The notes under the pieces were generated by a model. That model searched no databases and was not told where the DNA came from. It saw nothing but the letters and a program-made list of their open reading frames with translations. Position numbers and translations under genes: made by a program. Shown in pieces: positions 47,190 through 56,084 of a stretch of 64,000 bases of DNA. How positions within the stretch are numbered: position 1 is the stretch's first letter; every line of letters starts with the position of its first letter. Source of the stretch: Paenibacillus rhizosphaerae (GTDB lineage: Bacteria > Bacillota > Bacilli > Paenibacillales > Paenibacillaceae); the NCBI RefSeq assembly GCF_014192015.1, contig NZ_JACHXJ010000001.1, positions 930,001 to 994,000 of the forward strand, in the 5' to 3' direction.

Positions 47190-47957
47190 ATGAGTCAAAC
47201 AGAAGTTAAAACTGCAGTCATTACCGGCGCTGCCGGCGGAATCGGAAAAGAGCTGGCACGGCGTTTGGCCGAGCGCAAGCTGAATCTCGTTCTGGTCGAT
47301 TTGAAAGAAGATGCGGTCAAGAACGTCGTAGAGGAGCTTGGCCTGGACGATACCAATTCGCTGGCGATCGCTGCCGACGTATCCAAAGAGCAGGATGTGC
47401 AGAATTATGTGAACCGTGCTATTGAAAAATTCGGCACCATCGATTACTTTGCGAACAATGCGGGGATCGAGGGCCCTACCGGTCTGATCGAAGAGCAATC
47501 CGTAGAAGCGTTTGATATGGTGTATAATGTCAACGTCCGCGGAGTGTTCCTGGGACTGCACTACGTCATTCCTGTCATGAAAAAGCAGCAATCCGGCGCA
47601 ATCTTGAACACGTCTTCGCTTGCAGGCCTTATGGGTGCGCCCGGCGTGGCTCCGTACATTATGTCCAAGCATGCCGTGATCGGCTTGACACGCGTTGCCG
47701 CCAACGAGTTGGCATCGCTGGGTATCCGGGTTAACGCGGTTCTGCCGGGAACGATCAATACCAGGATGATGCGGCAGATCGAGGCAAACTCCGGCAATGC
47801 GGAAGAATACAAAGCCGCCAATGAAGCGGCCACACCGATGGGCCGTTACGGCGAGCCGCAAGAAGTAGCGGCGGTCATGAACTTCCTCCTCTCCGATGAA
47901 GCCTCATTCGTTACAGGTTCCCTGTACACGGTGGACGGCGGTATGGTCGGTCAGTAA
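47190..47957 (+). CDS. Short-chain dehydrogenase/reductase
   Basis: This 255-residue classical SDR has cofactor motif TGAAGGIG, the NNAG motif (FANNAGIEG), catalytic Ser in NTSSLAG, and Tyr156 and Lys160 in YIMSK. The aspartate in LVLVDLKED after strand 2 favours NAD. The C-terminal YTVDGGMVGQ is typical. It oxidises or reduces an alcohol/ketone substrate that cannot be named. Divergent from a TetR gene with an inverted repeat between them. Confidence 0.9.
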   Translation: MSQTEVKTAVITGAAGGIGKELARRLAERKLNLVLVDLKEDAVKNVVEELGLDDTNSLAIAADVSKEQDVQNYVNRAIEKFGTIDYFANNAGIEGPTGLIEEQSVEAFDMVYNVNVRGVFLGLHYVIPVMKKQQSGAILNTSSLAGLMGAPGVAPYIMSKHAVIGLTRVAANELASLGIRVNAVLPGTINTRMMRQIEANSGNAEEYKAANEAATPMGRYGEPQEVAAVMNFLLSDEASFVTGSLYTVDGGMVGQ

Positions 47958-48008
47958 TCACGACAACCGTATTCAGCAAAAAAAGAGGAACGAATGTTCT
48001 GAAACTTA

Positions 48009-48037
48009 TTGACAACCGTGAGAATTAACGTTAAAGT
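48009..48037 (+). promoter_or_regulatory. Strong sigma-A promoter ahead of a terminator
   Basis: Consensus TTGACA and TAAAGT are 17 bases apart. Only about 30 bases separate the expected start site from a strong terminator hairpin. Confidence 0.7.
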
Positions 48038-48043
48038 GGGCTT

Positions 48044-48116
48044 AACATAGTTAATGGAAGCGGGAGAAGCACCCTGCAGGAAAGGCGTCACGCCTTACTT
48101 GCGGGGTGTTTTTTTT
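48044..48116 (+). ncRNA. Putative short RNA or leader ending in a terminator
   Basis: A transcript from the promoter at 48009 would be about 70 nt. It would end in a stem of CACCCTGC with GCGGGGTG (48070-48107, one G-U pair) and an inner AAGGCG-TCA-CGCCTT hairpin, followed by at least eight T residues. It may be an independent small RNA, an attenuator for the next gene, or simply the dehydrogenase terminator with a chance promoter. Confidence 0.45.
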
Positions 48117-48155
48117 GTCCATTCATTATGAATTATGATGATTTTTGGGGGAGAG

Positions 48156-48953
48156 ATGAGGATGTTGTGTGTAAAAGTGTTGTGGAAAAACAGCTTGTTG
48201 ACGGTTTTATGCTGTACGGTCGCATTGTTCATGCTGGGTCCGGTTAAAGCGGATGCCGCATCGGACAGCGCTTGGGATGCCGCACTGCAGAGTATAGGTG
48301 TCCTTCATGACAGTTACAAGGCGCTGGAAGAGGCCAACAAGCTGAAGAAGCAGCAGATTCAGGCGCTCCGGAAGCAGAATGATGACCGGCTAAAGTCTGT
48401 CAATGCAAAGGTGCAGGGGATCGACAAGGCCAAGATCGACAAGCTGAAATCCGAAGCCGATCAGGCTCAGAAGAAATATCAGCCGCTGCTCAATGAGTAT
48501 ACAGACCTTGGGAAGAAGGCGGCGGATGCGAGAAAACGCAAGGACCAGAAGTCCGCCCTTCAGTATGATTTGAAGCGGAACCAGATCAAGGCTTCGGCCA
48601 GCGCAGCACGTGCGGAAATCAAGAGCCGAAAGGATGCGCTCGCTGCCGCCAAGAAGGAAGCCTCGGCCAAAGCCAAGGCGGTGAAGGATACTTTGGTACA
48701 GGTTCAGACGTTAAAGAAGCAGGTGACTGCCGAGAATAAGAAGATTACGGTTGCGAACAGCACCCGGGGTGCATCGGACAAGCGGTATAAAGCGGCAGTC
48801 AAGATCGGGAACGCGATCACGGCCACGGCTGAGCTGACTGTAATGTACAAGGAGCTTGGTAAAATCAGCACCTCTCTCAATCAAATTTACCAATGGGAGA
48901 AACAGATCGATTCCGTCATCCGGACAGCGGAAACGAAACTCCCCAAGTCTTGA
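48156..48953 (+). CDS. Secreted coiled-coil protein
   Basis: About 265 residues. A hydrophobic signal peptide ending near VKADAA precedes a mature chain of almost uninterrupted Lys/Ala/Gln/Glu-rich coiled coil (EEANKLKKQQIQALRKQN and similar). A C-terminal part carries ITATAELTVMYKELGK. I do not recognise a family; it could be a cell-surface or spore-associated structural protein. GGGGGAGAG precedes two close ATGs (48156 and 48162). A terminator and strong promoter lie just upstream. Confidence 0.75.
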   Translation: MRMLCVKVLWKNSLLTVLCCTVALFMLGPVKADAASDSAWDAALQSIGVLHDSYKALEEANKLKKQQIQALRKQNDDRLKSVNAKVQGIDKAKIDKLKSEADQAQKKYQPLLNEYTDLGKKAADARKRKDQKSALQYDLKRNQIKASASAARAEIKSRKDALAAAKKEASAKAKAVKDTLVQVQTLKKQVTAENKKITVANSTRGASDKRYKAAVKIGNAITATAELTVMYKELGKISTSLNQIYQWEKQIDSVIRTAETKLPKS

Positions 48954-49001
48954 AGGACAATCATGATGATGTCCTTGAGAAGTATGTTTTGTTCAGGATA
49001 A

Positions 49002-50117
49002 CTACTCCTTTTTCTCTGGTTCGGGTACTGCGGCCGGCTGCCATAGGATCACATGCCGGGTTTTGCTCCATTTTTCATAGAACAGCTGCGGCTCCTTCTT
49101 AAACACACAGATGACGAAATGAATAAAGAAGGCGGTATTCATGGCGAACACGATGAGTCCTAGTATCAAGCGGAGGACCGGCGGAACGGTGTCCAGGGAG
49201 CCTGCCAACAGCCGGTTGGCTCCAAAAAACAGCCAGTAGAGTATTCCATACCGAACCACAAGTGATTTAATGGAGACCCGCTCTCCTCCATCGGCCAGGC
49301 GGATGCGGACGAGCCATTTGCCGGGAGTCAGACCTCCTGTCATCCGAGGTACCATCATGAAATAGAGTCCGGTTGCAACCCAGAAGGAAGCCGGTACATG
49401 CAGCACATGCAGAATGCCGAGCAGGATCGCCCAGGCAACTCCGTCCGCCATAAAGGCGATTCCCCGCCGTGTATAAGTCACCCGTTTGGCGGCCAGATCG
49501 ATATTGGCATCCAAGTGCTCAATGCGGGGGAGAAGGCCGGATAACCATTCGGCTGCCAAGAAGCCAAGCAAACCGCCAAGCGTGTTGGTAATCAGGTCAT
49601 CTACGTCGAATACCCGGTACGGGTGATCGTACAGCCCGAATATTCCGCTGAGCTGGGTCGTCTCAAACCACAGCGACAGCAAAAATGACAGCAGAATGGA
49701 AAGTTTCCATCCCGTCCGGAAATAATAACGAAGGATCATACCGAATGGAACGGTAAGAAATACGTTGAACACCACTTGAAGGAAGGCGCGTTCCGTAAGC
49801 AGCCGCAGGTACGTCGAAGGCTGCGAGGACACGACGGACGTCTCCTTAAGGATGTCGTGAATAAAATTCAGCGGTACCAGTTGAAGTGCCCCTCCGGCCA
49901 TGGCCGGATTGTGCCGGGAAGACGGCAGCGGAAGGATGACCAGAAACAGCGCGTTGAGCAGGTACAGAAGGAACAGATACAGCACAAACGCCCTTATTTT
50001 ATTGATATAACCGTGCCTGCGGTACTGGACGACCAAGAAGGGAAGGGTGAACAACAGCGCCGCAAAGGGAAAAGACAGAAATGCATATGAGATTGGAAAT
50101 ACATACGAATGAAACAC
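49002..50117 (-). CDS. VanZ-RDD fusion membrane protein
   Basis: The N-terminal half is a VanZ-like domain with four to five helices (SYVFPISYAFLSFP, LWFETTQLSGIFGLYDHPYRVFDVDDLITNTLGG). The C-terminal half is an RDD domain beginning TRRGIAFMADGVAW, with about three helices. VanZ domains are linked to glycopeptide tolerance; RDD proteins may be transporters. I prefer the GTG at 50117, because two upstream ATGs overlap an extended -10 element (TGCTATGAT at 50182-50190). An ATG at 50168 is the alternative. Confidence 0.82.
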   Translation of the reverse strand: MFHSYVFPISYAFLSFPFAALLFTLPFLVVQYRRHGYINKIRAFVLYLFLLYLLNALFLVILPLPSSRHNPAMAGGALQLVPLNFIHDILKETSVVSSQPSTYLRLLTERAFLQVVFNVFLTVPFGMILRYYFRTGWKLSILLSFLLSLWFETTQLSGIFGLYDHPYRVFDVDDLITNTLGGLLGFLAAEWLSGLLPRIEHLDANIDLAAKRVTYTRRGIAFMADGVAWAILLGILHVLHVPASFWVATGLYFMMVPRMTGGLTPGKWLVRIRLADGGERVSIKSLVVRYGILYWLFFGANRLLAGSLDTVPPVLRLILGLIVFAMNTAFFIHFVICVFKKEPQLFYEKWSKTRHVILWQPAAVPEPEKKE

Positions 50118-50355
50118 GACTGAACTGCACCGCCTTAATTTCTTTGTGTTTTCTTTCGGCCTTGCCATCGGCTGAATGTACATCATAGCACAAGTATGAT
50201 CGGTTTCCGGTTAAATTTTGTTTAAAAATCATAAAGAATCGTGAAGCAAATGCAGAAAATTCGGCTAAATTTCTATCAGGTTACGTAAGCAAAATGCTAT
50301 ACTTGAACTTATGGTTTCTGTTCTAATACAACAAGATTCAGCAGGAGGACATTTG

Positions 50356-51711
50356 ATGGCACAACCAGATGAGGTTTCATTGCAGAAAAAATTAAAACCA
50401 AGGCATATCAGCTTGATGGCCATGGGCGGGGTCATCGGCACCGGCATCTTCAAGGGCAGTGCCGAAACGATCGGTCTGGCCGGACCGGGCGTCATTATCT
50501 CCTACGTCTTTGCCGGACTGCTGCTGCTCGTCGTCATGGGAGCCATGGCGGAAATGGCTACGGTCTACCCGGGTAAAAATATGAAAGACTTCGTACGTGA
50601 GGCCTTTGGCGAGAGAGTATCCTTCATTATGGGGTGGATGTACTGCTTCTTGTGGCTGTCCGTGTGCGTCATTGAAATTATAGCGGCCGGCAGCTTTTTG
50701 CAGTATTGGCTCCCAGGGGTGCCGTTATGGGTACTCAGTCTTGCCAGCGCGGCGTTTATTATTCTGATTAATCTTATGAGCGTGGGCACTTTCGGCGAGT
50801 TCGAATTTTGGCTGGCGGGGATCAAAATTGCCATGATCATCGTATTTATCGTTCTAGGGACATGCCTGATTTTCGGGATCATTCCGAGCGGCAACACGCC
50901 GTACCTGCATAACTACACGGCGGCCGGAGGATTTCTGCCCAACGGCTGGACGTCCATATTTTCCGCTTTGCTTGTAGTTATGTTTTCCTACGGGGGTTCG
51001 GAACTGATCGGTTTGACATTGACGGAAACGGAAAACAGTGAAAAGGTATTGCCCAGGGTGGTACGCAATTTTATTTTGCGGATCATATTATTTTTCACGC
51101 TGCCGATCCTCGTGATATGCGGGTTGATTCCCTGGAATCAGCTCGGCCCCGAGTCGAGTCCGTTTGTCCAGGTACTGACTTCCACCGGTTTGTCCGGAGC
51201 GGCGGATTTAATGAATTTTATCTTAGTTACGGCTGTACTGTCCGCAGCCAATTCAGGAATTTACGGGGCTTCACGCATGCTCCACTCCATGGCTGCTTCC
51301 GGTGAAGCATCGCCGGCGCTCGCCCGTACGAACCGGAGAGGTATCCCGGTAAATACGCTGCTGCTCTGCGCCGTGATCCTGATATTGGGATCTCTGCTGG
51401 GCATGTTTGCGCAGGATCAGTTGTTCCGCGTGTTAATGGCCGTTCCGGGATTTTGCGTGCTGCTGGTCTGGATTTGCATCTCCCTGGCACAAATCAAGCT
51501 CCGGAAGATGTATCCGGTGGAGCCATCCTTTAAGGTCTGGGGATATCCGTATGTTACATCAGCCGTCGTGGCTTGTCTGGCGGTGATCGCGGCCATGTTT
51601 TTATTCGATGAACAGAACCGGCTTAGTATCGGTGTATGCATCGCCGTGCTCATCGTGCTGATCATCTGGTCTATATTCCGGTTTTCCAGCACTGAAGAAA
51701 GAAACAAGTAA
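50356..51711 (+). CDS. Amino acid permease, APC family
   Basis: This 451-residue transporter has twelve hydrophobic helices. The substrate/Na-type unwound helix 1 motif is GGVIGTGIFKGSA, and the conserved ENSEKVLPRVVRN and FSYGGSELIGLTLTE segments are present. It resembles GABA/aromatic/histidine-type amino acid transporters; specificity is uncertain. The ATG at 50356 follows AGGAGGAC, and an extended -10 element (TGCTATACT) lies near 50295. It forms a single gene unit. Confidence 0.92.
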   Translation: MAQPDEVSLQKKLKPRHISLMAMGGVIGTGIFKGSAETIGLAGPGVIISYVFAGLLLLVVMGAMAEMATVYPGKNMKDFVREAFGERVSFIMGWMYCFLWLSVCVIEIIAAGSFLQYWLPGVPLWVLSLASAAFIILINLMSVGTFGEFEFWLAGIKIAMIIVFIVLGTCLIFGIIPSGNTPYLHNYTAAGGFLPNGWTSIFSALLVVMFSYGGSELIGLTLTETENSEKVLPRVVRNFILRIILFFTLPILVICGLIPWNQLGPESSPFVQVLTSTGLSGAADLMNFILVTAVLSAANSGIYGASRMLHSMAASGEASPALARTNRRGIPVNTLLLCAVILILGSLLGMFAQDQLFRVLMAVPGFCVLLVWICISLAQIKLRKMYPVEPSFKVWGYPYVTSAVVACLAVIAAMFLFDEQNRLSIGVCIAVLIVLIIWSIFRFSSTEERNK

Positions 51712-51794
51712 CCGGATGAAATCGGATGAAGCGCTTTGTTTCAGCCTCGTAAGACCCATTTATTTAATATTTTTATCAAGACTATCAAATTTGT

Positions 51795-51824
51795 TGAAAC
51801 CTGAGGCCGCCTCCGTCCGTCTAA
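51795..51824 (+). promoter_or_regulatory. ECF sigma-type promoter
   Basis: TGAAAC at 51795 is followed after 17 bases by CGTCTAA (51818). This matches the cell-envelope stress sigma-M/V/W type promoters of Bacillales, 20 bases before the lipoprotein start codon. Confidence 0.55.
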
Positions 51825-51844
51825 GATGGTAATGGAGGTGCAGC

Positions 51845-52822
51845 ATGAAGAATACGATTAAAATCAGTTCGATTCTGCTGGCGCTGGCTATAGCAGTTGC
51901 GGTAACCGCATGCAGTGACAAACAGGAAACGGCGCCGGTTACACCAGACCAGGCGGATGAGCAGAACAGTACGTCAACAAAGCCTGGGACCGCTGAGCAG
52001 GTGCCGTCCGTGAAGGAAGGAACCGGTACGTATACCGGCCAGGCGGACCCACATACGGTGGAAATTGTAGTTGATGGCAAGCCAACCGCTTTTCAGCTGG
52101 GAGACGGGATGGACCAAGCGGTAGCCGATTTGCAGGAGCAGGACCAAGTCCAATTCAAATACGAGGAAAAGGCTATTGAAGGCGAGGATACGTTAAAGCA
52201 GCTCGTCCTGACCGAAATTAAAAAAACGGATGGCAAGCAAGGAGAAGGCCAAAGCGGCGAAGGAGACACATCCGGCAAGGATTCATCTTCCAATGCTTCG
52301 CCAGGCGGCCAATCTGATTCAGGAGACTCTAAATCATCCGCAAACAGCGGCAGTGTAAGCAAGCGCCCTGCAGAGGGCAAGCTGGAGGTCACCTTGGAAG
52401 GCAATGACGAAGTGAGGCCCGCCAAGCTTGTTCAGGCAGAAGGGTACTCGCTGTATATTCCCGAACAGTTTTCTTTTGATGCGGGTAAGCATCTGCTGTA
52501 TATGAACGTTGACCACGAGTATTCGGTCCGTATTGAGAAGCTGCCTGCAGACTTCAATGTGGACCAGCTGGAATTGCAAGGAAAGGAAGAGCTTAAGCCG
52601 CATGGCGAAATCAAGAAGCTTGGGGCGGCAGACCTAACCGGTCCGATGAAGGATGCGCTTATTTTTTTGACGGCATTCGATTCTTCGGGAACCCATGAAT
52701 ATATCGTGAAGGAGCTTGACGGCAGCGGATTTGTTTTTCATGTCACACAGCCGCAGAGGGAAGCTTCCGAAGGTTTTGGACCACTAGCGTTTGCGGCTTT
52801 GAATTCGATCGAGAACGAATAG
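51845..52822 (+). CDS. Lipoprotein with Ser/Gly-rich linker
   Basis: The 325-residue protein has a signal peptide with lipobox VTAC and a small N-terminal beta domain (about 55-130) ending in EIKKTDGKQ. A disordered Ser/Gly/Asp/Lys linker (about 131-180) and a C-terminal domain (about 185-320: EGYSLYIPEQFSFDAG and YSVRIEKLPADF) follow. I do not recognise a named family. The ECF-type promoter in front suggests an envelope-stress role. Confidence 0.8.
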   Translation: MKNTIKISSILLALAIAVAVTACSDKQETAPVTPDQADEQNSTSTKPGTAEQVPSVKEGTGTYTGQADPHTVEIVVDGKPTAFQLGDGMDQAVADLQEQDQVQFKYEEKAIEGEDTLKQLVLTEIKKTDGKQGEGQSGEGDTSGKDSSSNASPGGQSDSGDSKSSANSGSVSKRPAEGKLEVTLEGNDEVRPAKLVQAEGYSLYIPEQFSFDAGKHLLYMNVDHEYSVRIEKLPADFNVDQLELQGKEELKPHGEIKKLGAADLTGPMKDALIFLTAFDSSGTHEYIVKELDGSGFVFHVTQPQREASEGFGPLAFAALNSIENE

Positions 52823-52872
52823 CTTTAAGCTGAAATTACCGTTGTTTGCACGAAATTTGCAGGGATAAGAAG

Positions 52873-52900
52873 AAAAAAACCGCCAACTGGCGGTTTTTTT
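52873..52900. terminator. Bidirectional intrinsic terminator
   Basis: AAAAAAACCGCC-AACT-GGCGGTTTTTTT is perfectly symmetrical between convergent genes. Confidence 0.95.
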
Positions 52901-52903
52901 CGG

Positions 52904-53569
52904 TTACGGTTTATTGTTGCGGGCAGAACGCCGGGAACCTGCCGGCCCAGGCCACGCAGTGTGAATAACAAGCTCTGCGATGAGAAGCAGCAAAGGAATC
53001 GTGATAAACACGCTGATCCGGTAGCTGACCGGATAAGGACTTCCGGCAAGCGTGCGGATCGTCCACGTGAGGACGTGGACAACCAGGTTTGTAAAGCTGA
53101 ATGCATAGCTACGTACCATCCACTTCCGGTGGCTGGCCATTTGCTTTTTCCGGATCTGAATTACGGCGATCACCGTGAATGCCGGCCACAGCATCGTTAA
53201 CAGGTTAAAGGCAATGCTGACCGATCTTCCTCCCGTGGCGACCGGTGCCATATAACCTGAGGTGAGGCCAACCAGCATGACGCAAATGACATATAAATAT
53301 CCGTTGAACCGGTGGAATTTGACGTGTCTGGTCCGGATCCGTGCTGCGAAGTTGACGGCTCCGCAAATCATGGCCAGGCAGGCCAATCCGGCATGGACCC
53401 TCATGACGATCAGCCAAAGCTTAGGGTTCAGGGGATGGTTCAGGTCGGTTTTGAAGCCGAGGAATGCCGAAGCCTGGGGATCCTGAATGATCTGCACATA
53501 AGCGACGTATAGAATAAAGGTGGTGACGACCAGCAGCATCAGGGCATAATAGCGCTTGCTTTTTGACAT
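52904..53569 (-). CDS. DUF2306 membrane protein
   Basis: About 221 residues with around six helices. Conserved His residues occur in VMRVHAGLACLAM, HVKFHRFNGYLYV and ASHRKWMVRSYA, a pattern of the DUF2306 family that suggests heme or metal binding in the membrane. Function is not established. The start at 53569 follows GGAGCGGAG. It is adjacent to and divergent from a TetR gene. Confidence 0.82.
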   Translation of the reverse strand: MSKSKRYYALMLLVVTTFILYVAYVQIIQDPQASAFLGFKTDLNHPLNPKLWLIVMRVHAGLACLAMICGAVNFAARIRTRHVKFHRFNGYLYVICVMLVGLTSGYMAPVATGGRSVSIAFNLLTMLWPAFTVIAVIQIRKKQMASHRKWMVRSYAFSFTNLVVHVLTWTIRTLAGSPYPVSYRISVFITIPLLLLIAELVIHTAWPGPAGSRRSARNNKP

Positions 53570-53732
53570 GGCAAAATACTCCGCTCCGTTTGGCGATAAT
53601 GTTCGAATCACGGGCGTACCGTGGTGGTCGAAGTGCGTTTCGGAGATTTATGCTATAGGAAAACGCATCTGGTTGCAACGCATGTTTAGTGTCGTTTTTG
53701 TGACGGAATGGATTTTATTAGAAAAATAATAT

Positions 53733-53762
53733 TTGACAGATTAGTACAGAATTGAGTAAGCT
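53733..53762 (+). promoter_or_regulatory. Promoter of the TetR gene at 53803
   Basis: TTGACA at 53733 and TAAGCT at 53757 are 18 bases apart. The spacer contains AGTACAGAAT, related to half of the 24-bp operators before the MFS gene, which suggests autoregulation. Confidence 0.5.
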
Positions 53763-53802
53763 AAGAATCAATCCAAACAAACTACGAAAGGGATGCCTAT
53801 AC

Positions 53803-54390
53803 ATGAGTAAAAGCGGTAGACCCCGTGAGTTCAAGGACACAACCGTCATCGATGCCGCTATGGAGGTGTTTTGGTCACAGGGGTACGAGGCCTGTTCTAC
53901 AGACGATTTATGCAAGGAAACCGGACTCGGCCGGGGAAGCCTGTACAATGCGTTTGGAAGCAAGCATGAGCTGTACGAACAGGCGCTGATCCGATACCAT
54001 CAGGTGGGGATCGAGGCCCAATTGGACATCCTGCACAATGACGCTCCGGTAAAGGAGCGGCTGCGGGAGCTGTTGGAATGGGAAATCTGGAAAAACTCGG
54101 CCGCCAAGGATCGGGGATGCTTGATTATTAACGCCTCGGCAGAGCGGGGGAAGTCTGACCCGGCAGTGGAAAAGATCTTCAAACAGCATTTGGCGCTGCT
54201 GGAGCAGGCGATCGAGGACGCGATACGGGAGGGCCAATCCGCCGGCGAAATTTCCCGGGAACGGGAGACCTCGGAGCTCGCAGCTATGTTCCTCAGCTGC
54301 TATTACGGCCTGCGGGTCATTTATCCGGGGACCATGAACCGTGCGCTAGCCCGGCGGATAATAGACGGCACGCTGGCGGCCATGCTGTAG
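53803..54390 (+). CDS. TetR-family regulator
   Basis: The protein of about 195 residues opens with SGRPREFKDTTVIDAAMEVFWSQGYEA. The helix-turn-helix (STDDLCKETGLGRGSLYNAF) follows, then a ligand domain with GCLIINASAE typical of the AcrR/YcdC-like group. An in-frame ATG 17 codons upstream overlaps the promoter and is less likely than this one, which follows AAAGGGATG. It probably controls the MFS gene 345 bases downstream. Confidence 0.9.
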   Translation: MSKSGRPREFKDTTVIDAAMEVFWSQGYEACSTDDLCKETGLGRGSLYNAFGSKHELYEQALIRYHQVGIEAQLDILHNDAPVKERLRELLEWEIWKNSAAKDRGCLIINASAERGKSDPAVEKIFKQHLALLEQAIEDAIREGQSAGEISRERETSELAAMFLSCYYGLRVIYPGTMNRALARRIIDGTLAAML

Positions 54391-54496
54391 CAAAATCCCT
54401 GGGTGATCCAATGTTGAAACTTTTGACTGAATCAAACTGAACCCTTGTTTGCTTCTGGTCTGGTGAGCGAACTGCGGGTTTGCGATGGATTTTTGT

Positions 54497-54524
54497 CCGC
54501 GTGATGGACGCGGCTGTGTTTTTT
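54497..54524 (+). terminator. Terminator after the TetR gene
   Basis: CCGCG and CGCGG pair around a seven-base loop and are followed by CTGTGTTTTTT. Confidence 0.6.
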
Positions 54525-54529
54525 GAATA

Positions 54530-54553
54530 ATTTTGTACTGTTTGTTACAAAAT
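54530..54553. promoter_or_regulatory. 24-bp operator copy 1 (TetR/MFS pair)
   Basis: ATTTTGTA and TACAAAAT arms are separated by eight bases. A second copy at 54688 has the same arms and spacing and differs at only two spacer positions. Confidence 0.75.
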
Positions 54554-54687
54554 CGATCCATAAAATATGCCCTAATGTGATAACCGAGGAGATTCAGTAG
54601 AAATTCGGTTGAAGATACAGAGGAGAACCACTAGAGATACCTGGATGAGATGACAAAATGAAAAGTCTAATGAGATATCCGCGTCTA

Positions 54688-54711
54688 ATTTTGTACTGAA
54701 TGTTACAAAAT
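54688..54711. promoter_or_regulatory. 24-bp operator copy 2 (TetR/MFS pair)
   Basis: The copy nearest the MFS gene lies 24 bases before its TTG start, so a bound regulator would cover the transcription start or ribosome site. The 134 bases between the two copies contain no recognisable gene. Confidence 0.75.
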
Positions 54712-54734
54712 CATAAATAAAGGAGCTGTTTGCA

Positions 54735-55919
54735 TTGCCGCTTGCGATTTATGTATTGGGACTGATGATTTTCTCCATGACGACTTCCGAATTTATGGTG
54801 GCGGGAATCATGCCGTCGCTATCAGAGGAGTTTGGCGTATCTGTCGCCGCCATCGGATATCTGATATCCGCTTATGCTGCGGGGATGATTATCGGCGGGC
54901 CGCTGTTGACGGTCGGATTGTTAAAGGTGCCGCGAAAAAAAGCCTTTTTGGCATTGTCCGCCGTGTTTCTGATCGGTCAGACGCTGGGAGCACTGGCGCC
55001 GAACTATGAACTTATGATGGCTGCCCGGATTATTACCGGAGTTGCTTCATCGGCCTGCTTTGGCGTGTCCATCGCGATTGCGCTCACCTTGGTCCGCCCG
55101 GAAGCAAGCGGCCGTGCCGCCTCGATTGTCCTTGGCGGATTGATGGTTGCGACCGCTGTCGGACTGCCCGCCGCCATGCTGTTCGACCAGTATTTCGGCT
55201 GGCGGGCGAGCTTCTGGGCCGTCGTCGTCCTCGTGCTGGTTTCGGGAACGATGGGGCTCCTGCTGATTCCGAAATCGCCTAAAGAGGAGTCTGCATCGAT
55301 CAGCCTCCGCACTGAACTCGCGGCTTTCAACAATCGGCATTTATGGGCAGCCTTCGCGACCAGCATGCTGATCATCGGGGCGACGTTTGCGGCATTCAGT
55401 TACTTCTCGCCGATATTAACCGATGTAGCGGGCTTCGGCGGATCCATGGTACCGCTCCTGCTGGGGGTGTATGGAGTAGCTACCGTCATCGGCAACACCA
55501 TCACCGGCAGGCTGGCGGACCGGTACATGATGCCGATTCTGACCATCGGCTTGGCCGTGCTTACTGGCGCGCTGCTCATGTTCGGCATATTTGCCGCACA
55601 CCAGGTGGTTGCCGTTATCGCCGTCATCGTCATCGGCCTGGTCGGAGTCTCCATGAATCCTGCCATGGTGACCCGTGTGGCCAGGACATCGAACAGCGGC
55701 TCGCTCGTAAGTACGTTCCACGTCTCGGTCGTCAATTTCGGCATTGTCGTCGGTTCTACCATTGGCGGGCTGACGATCGATCATGGCTACGGCCTGGCAT
55801 CACCGTTGTGGGTTGGCGCAGTTCTGGCCGTGCTTGGCCTGCTGTCGCTGGTTCCTTATTTGAAAAAGACCCCGGCTCCGGCTGATTCCGCAGCTGTTCC
55901 GGGAAAAAACTGTGCGTAA
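54735..55919 (+). CDS. MFS efflux transporter, DHA1 family
   Basis: This 394-residue protein has twelve helices and the DHA1 opening FSMTTSEFMVAGIMPSLSEEF. Helix 5 carries GLMVATAVGLPAAMLFDQYFGW. It probably exports a drug-like compound sensed by the TetR protein. It starts at TTG, ten bases after AAAGGAG. Confidence 0.9.
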   Translation: MPLAIYVLGLMIFSMTTSEFMVAGIMPSLSEEFGVSVAAIGYLISAYAAGMIIGGPLLTVGLLKVPRKKAFLALSAVFLIGQTLGALAPNYELMMAARIITGVASSACFGVSIAIALTLVRPEASGRAASIVLGGLMVATAVGLPAAMLFDQYFGWRASFWAVVVLVLVSGTMGLLLIPKSPKEESASISLRTELAAFNNRHLWAAFATSMLIIGATFAAFSYFSPILTDVAGFGGSMVPLLLGVYGVATVIGNTITGRLADRYMMPILTIGLAVLTGALLMFGIFAAHQVVAVIAVIVIGLVGVSMNPAMVTRVARTSNSGSLVSTFHVSVVNFGIVVGSTIGGLTIDHGYGLASPLWVGAVLAVLGLLSLVPYLKKTPAPADSAAVPGKNCA

Positions 55920-55922
55920 TCA

Positions 55923-55979
55923 GGAGCGACTGTTCCAGTTACGCTGCCTGTACCTGATGGTTCCTGCTTCCATCGCTCC
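55923..55979. repeat. Inverted repeat after the MFS gene
   Basis: GGAGCGA and TCGCTCC are separated by 43 bases that contain further short self-complementary segments. No T-run follows. It may be a structured RNA or a poor terminator. Confidence 0.3.
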
Positions 55980-56084
55980 TTGCCGCTTCCACCATTTCTA
56001 TTTACACTATGAACGGCTACAATAAGGAGAGAGCGAGCACCCGTGATCGTATCTAATTCATATCCAAAGGAGAACCCGTAACTC

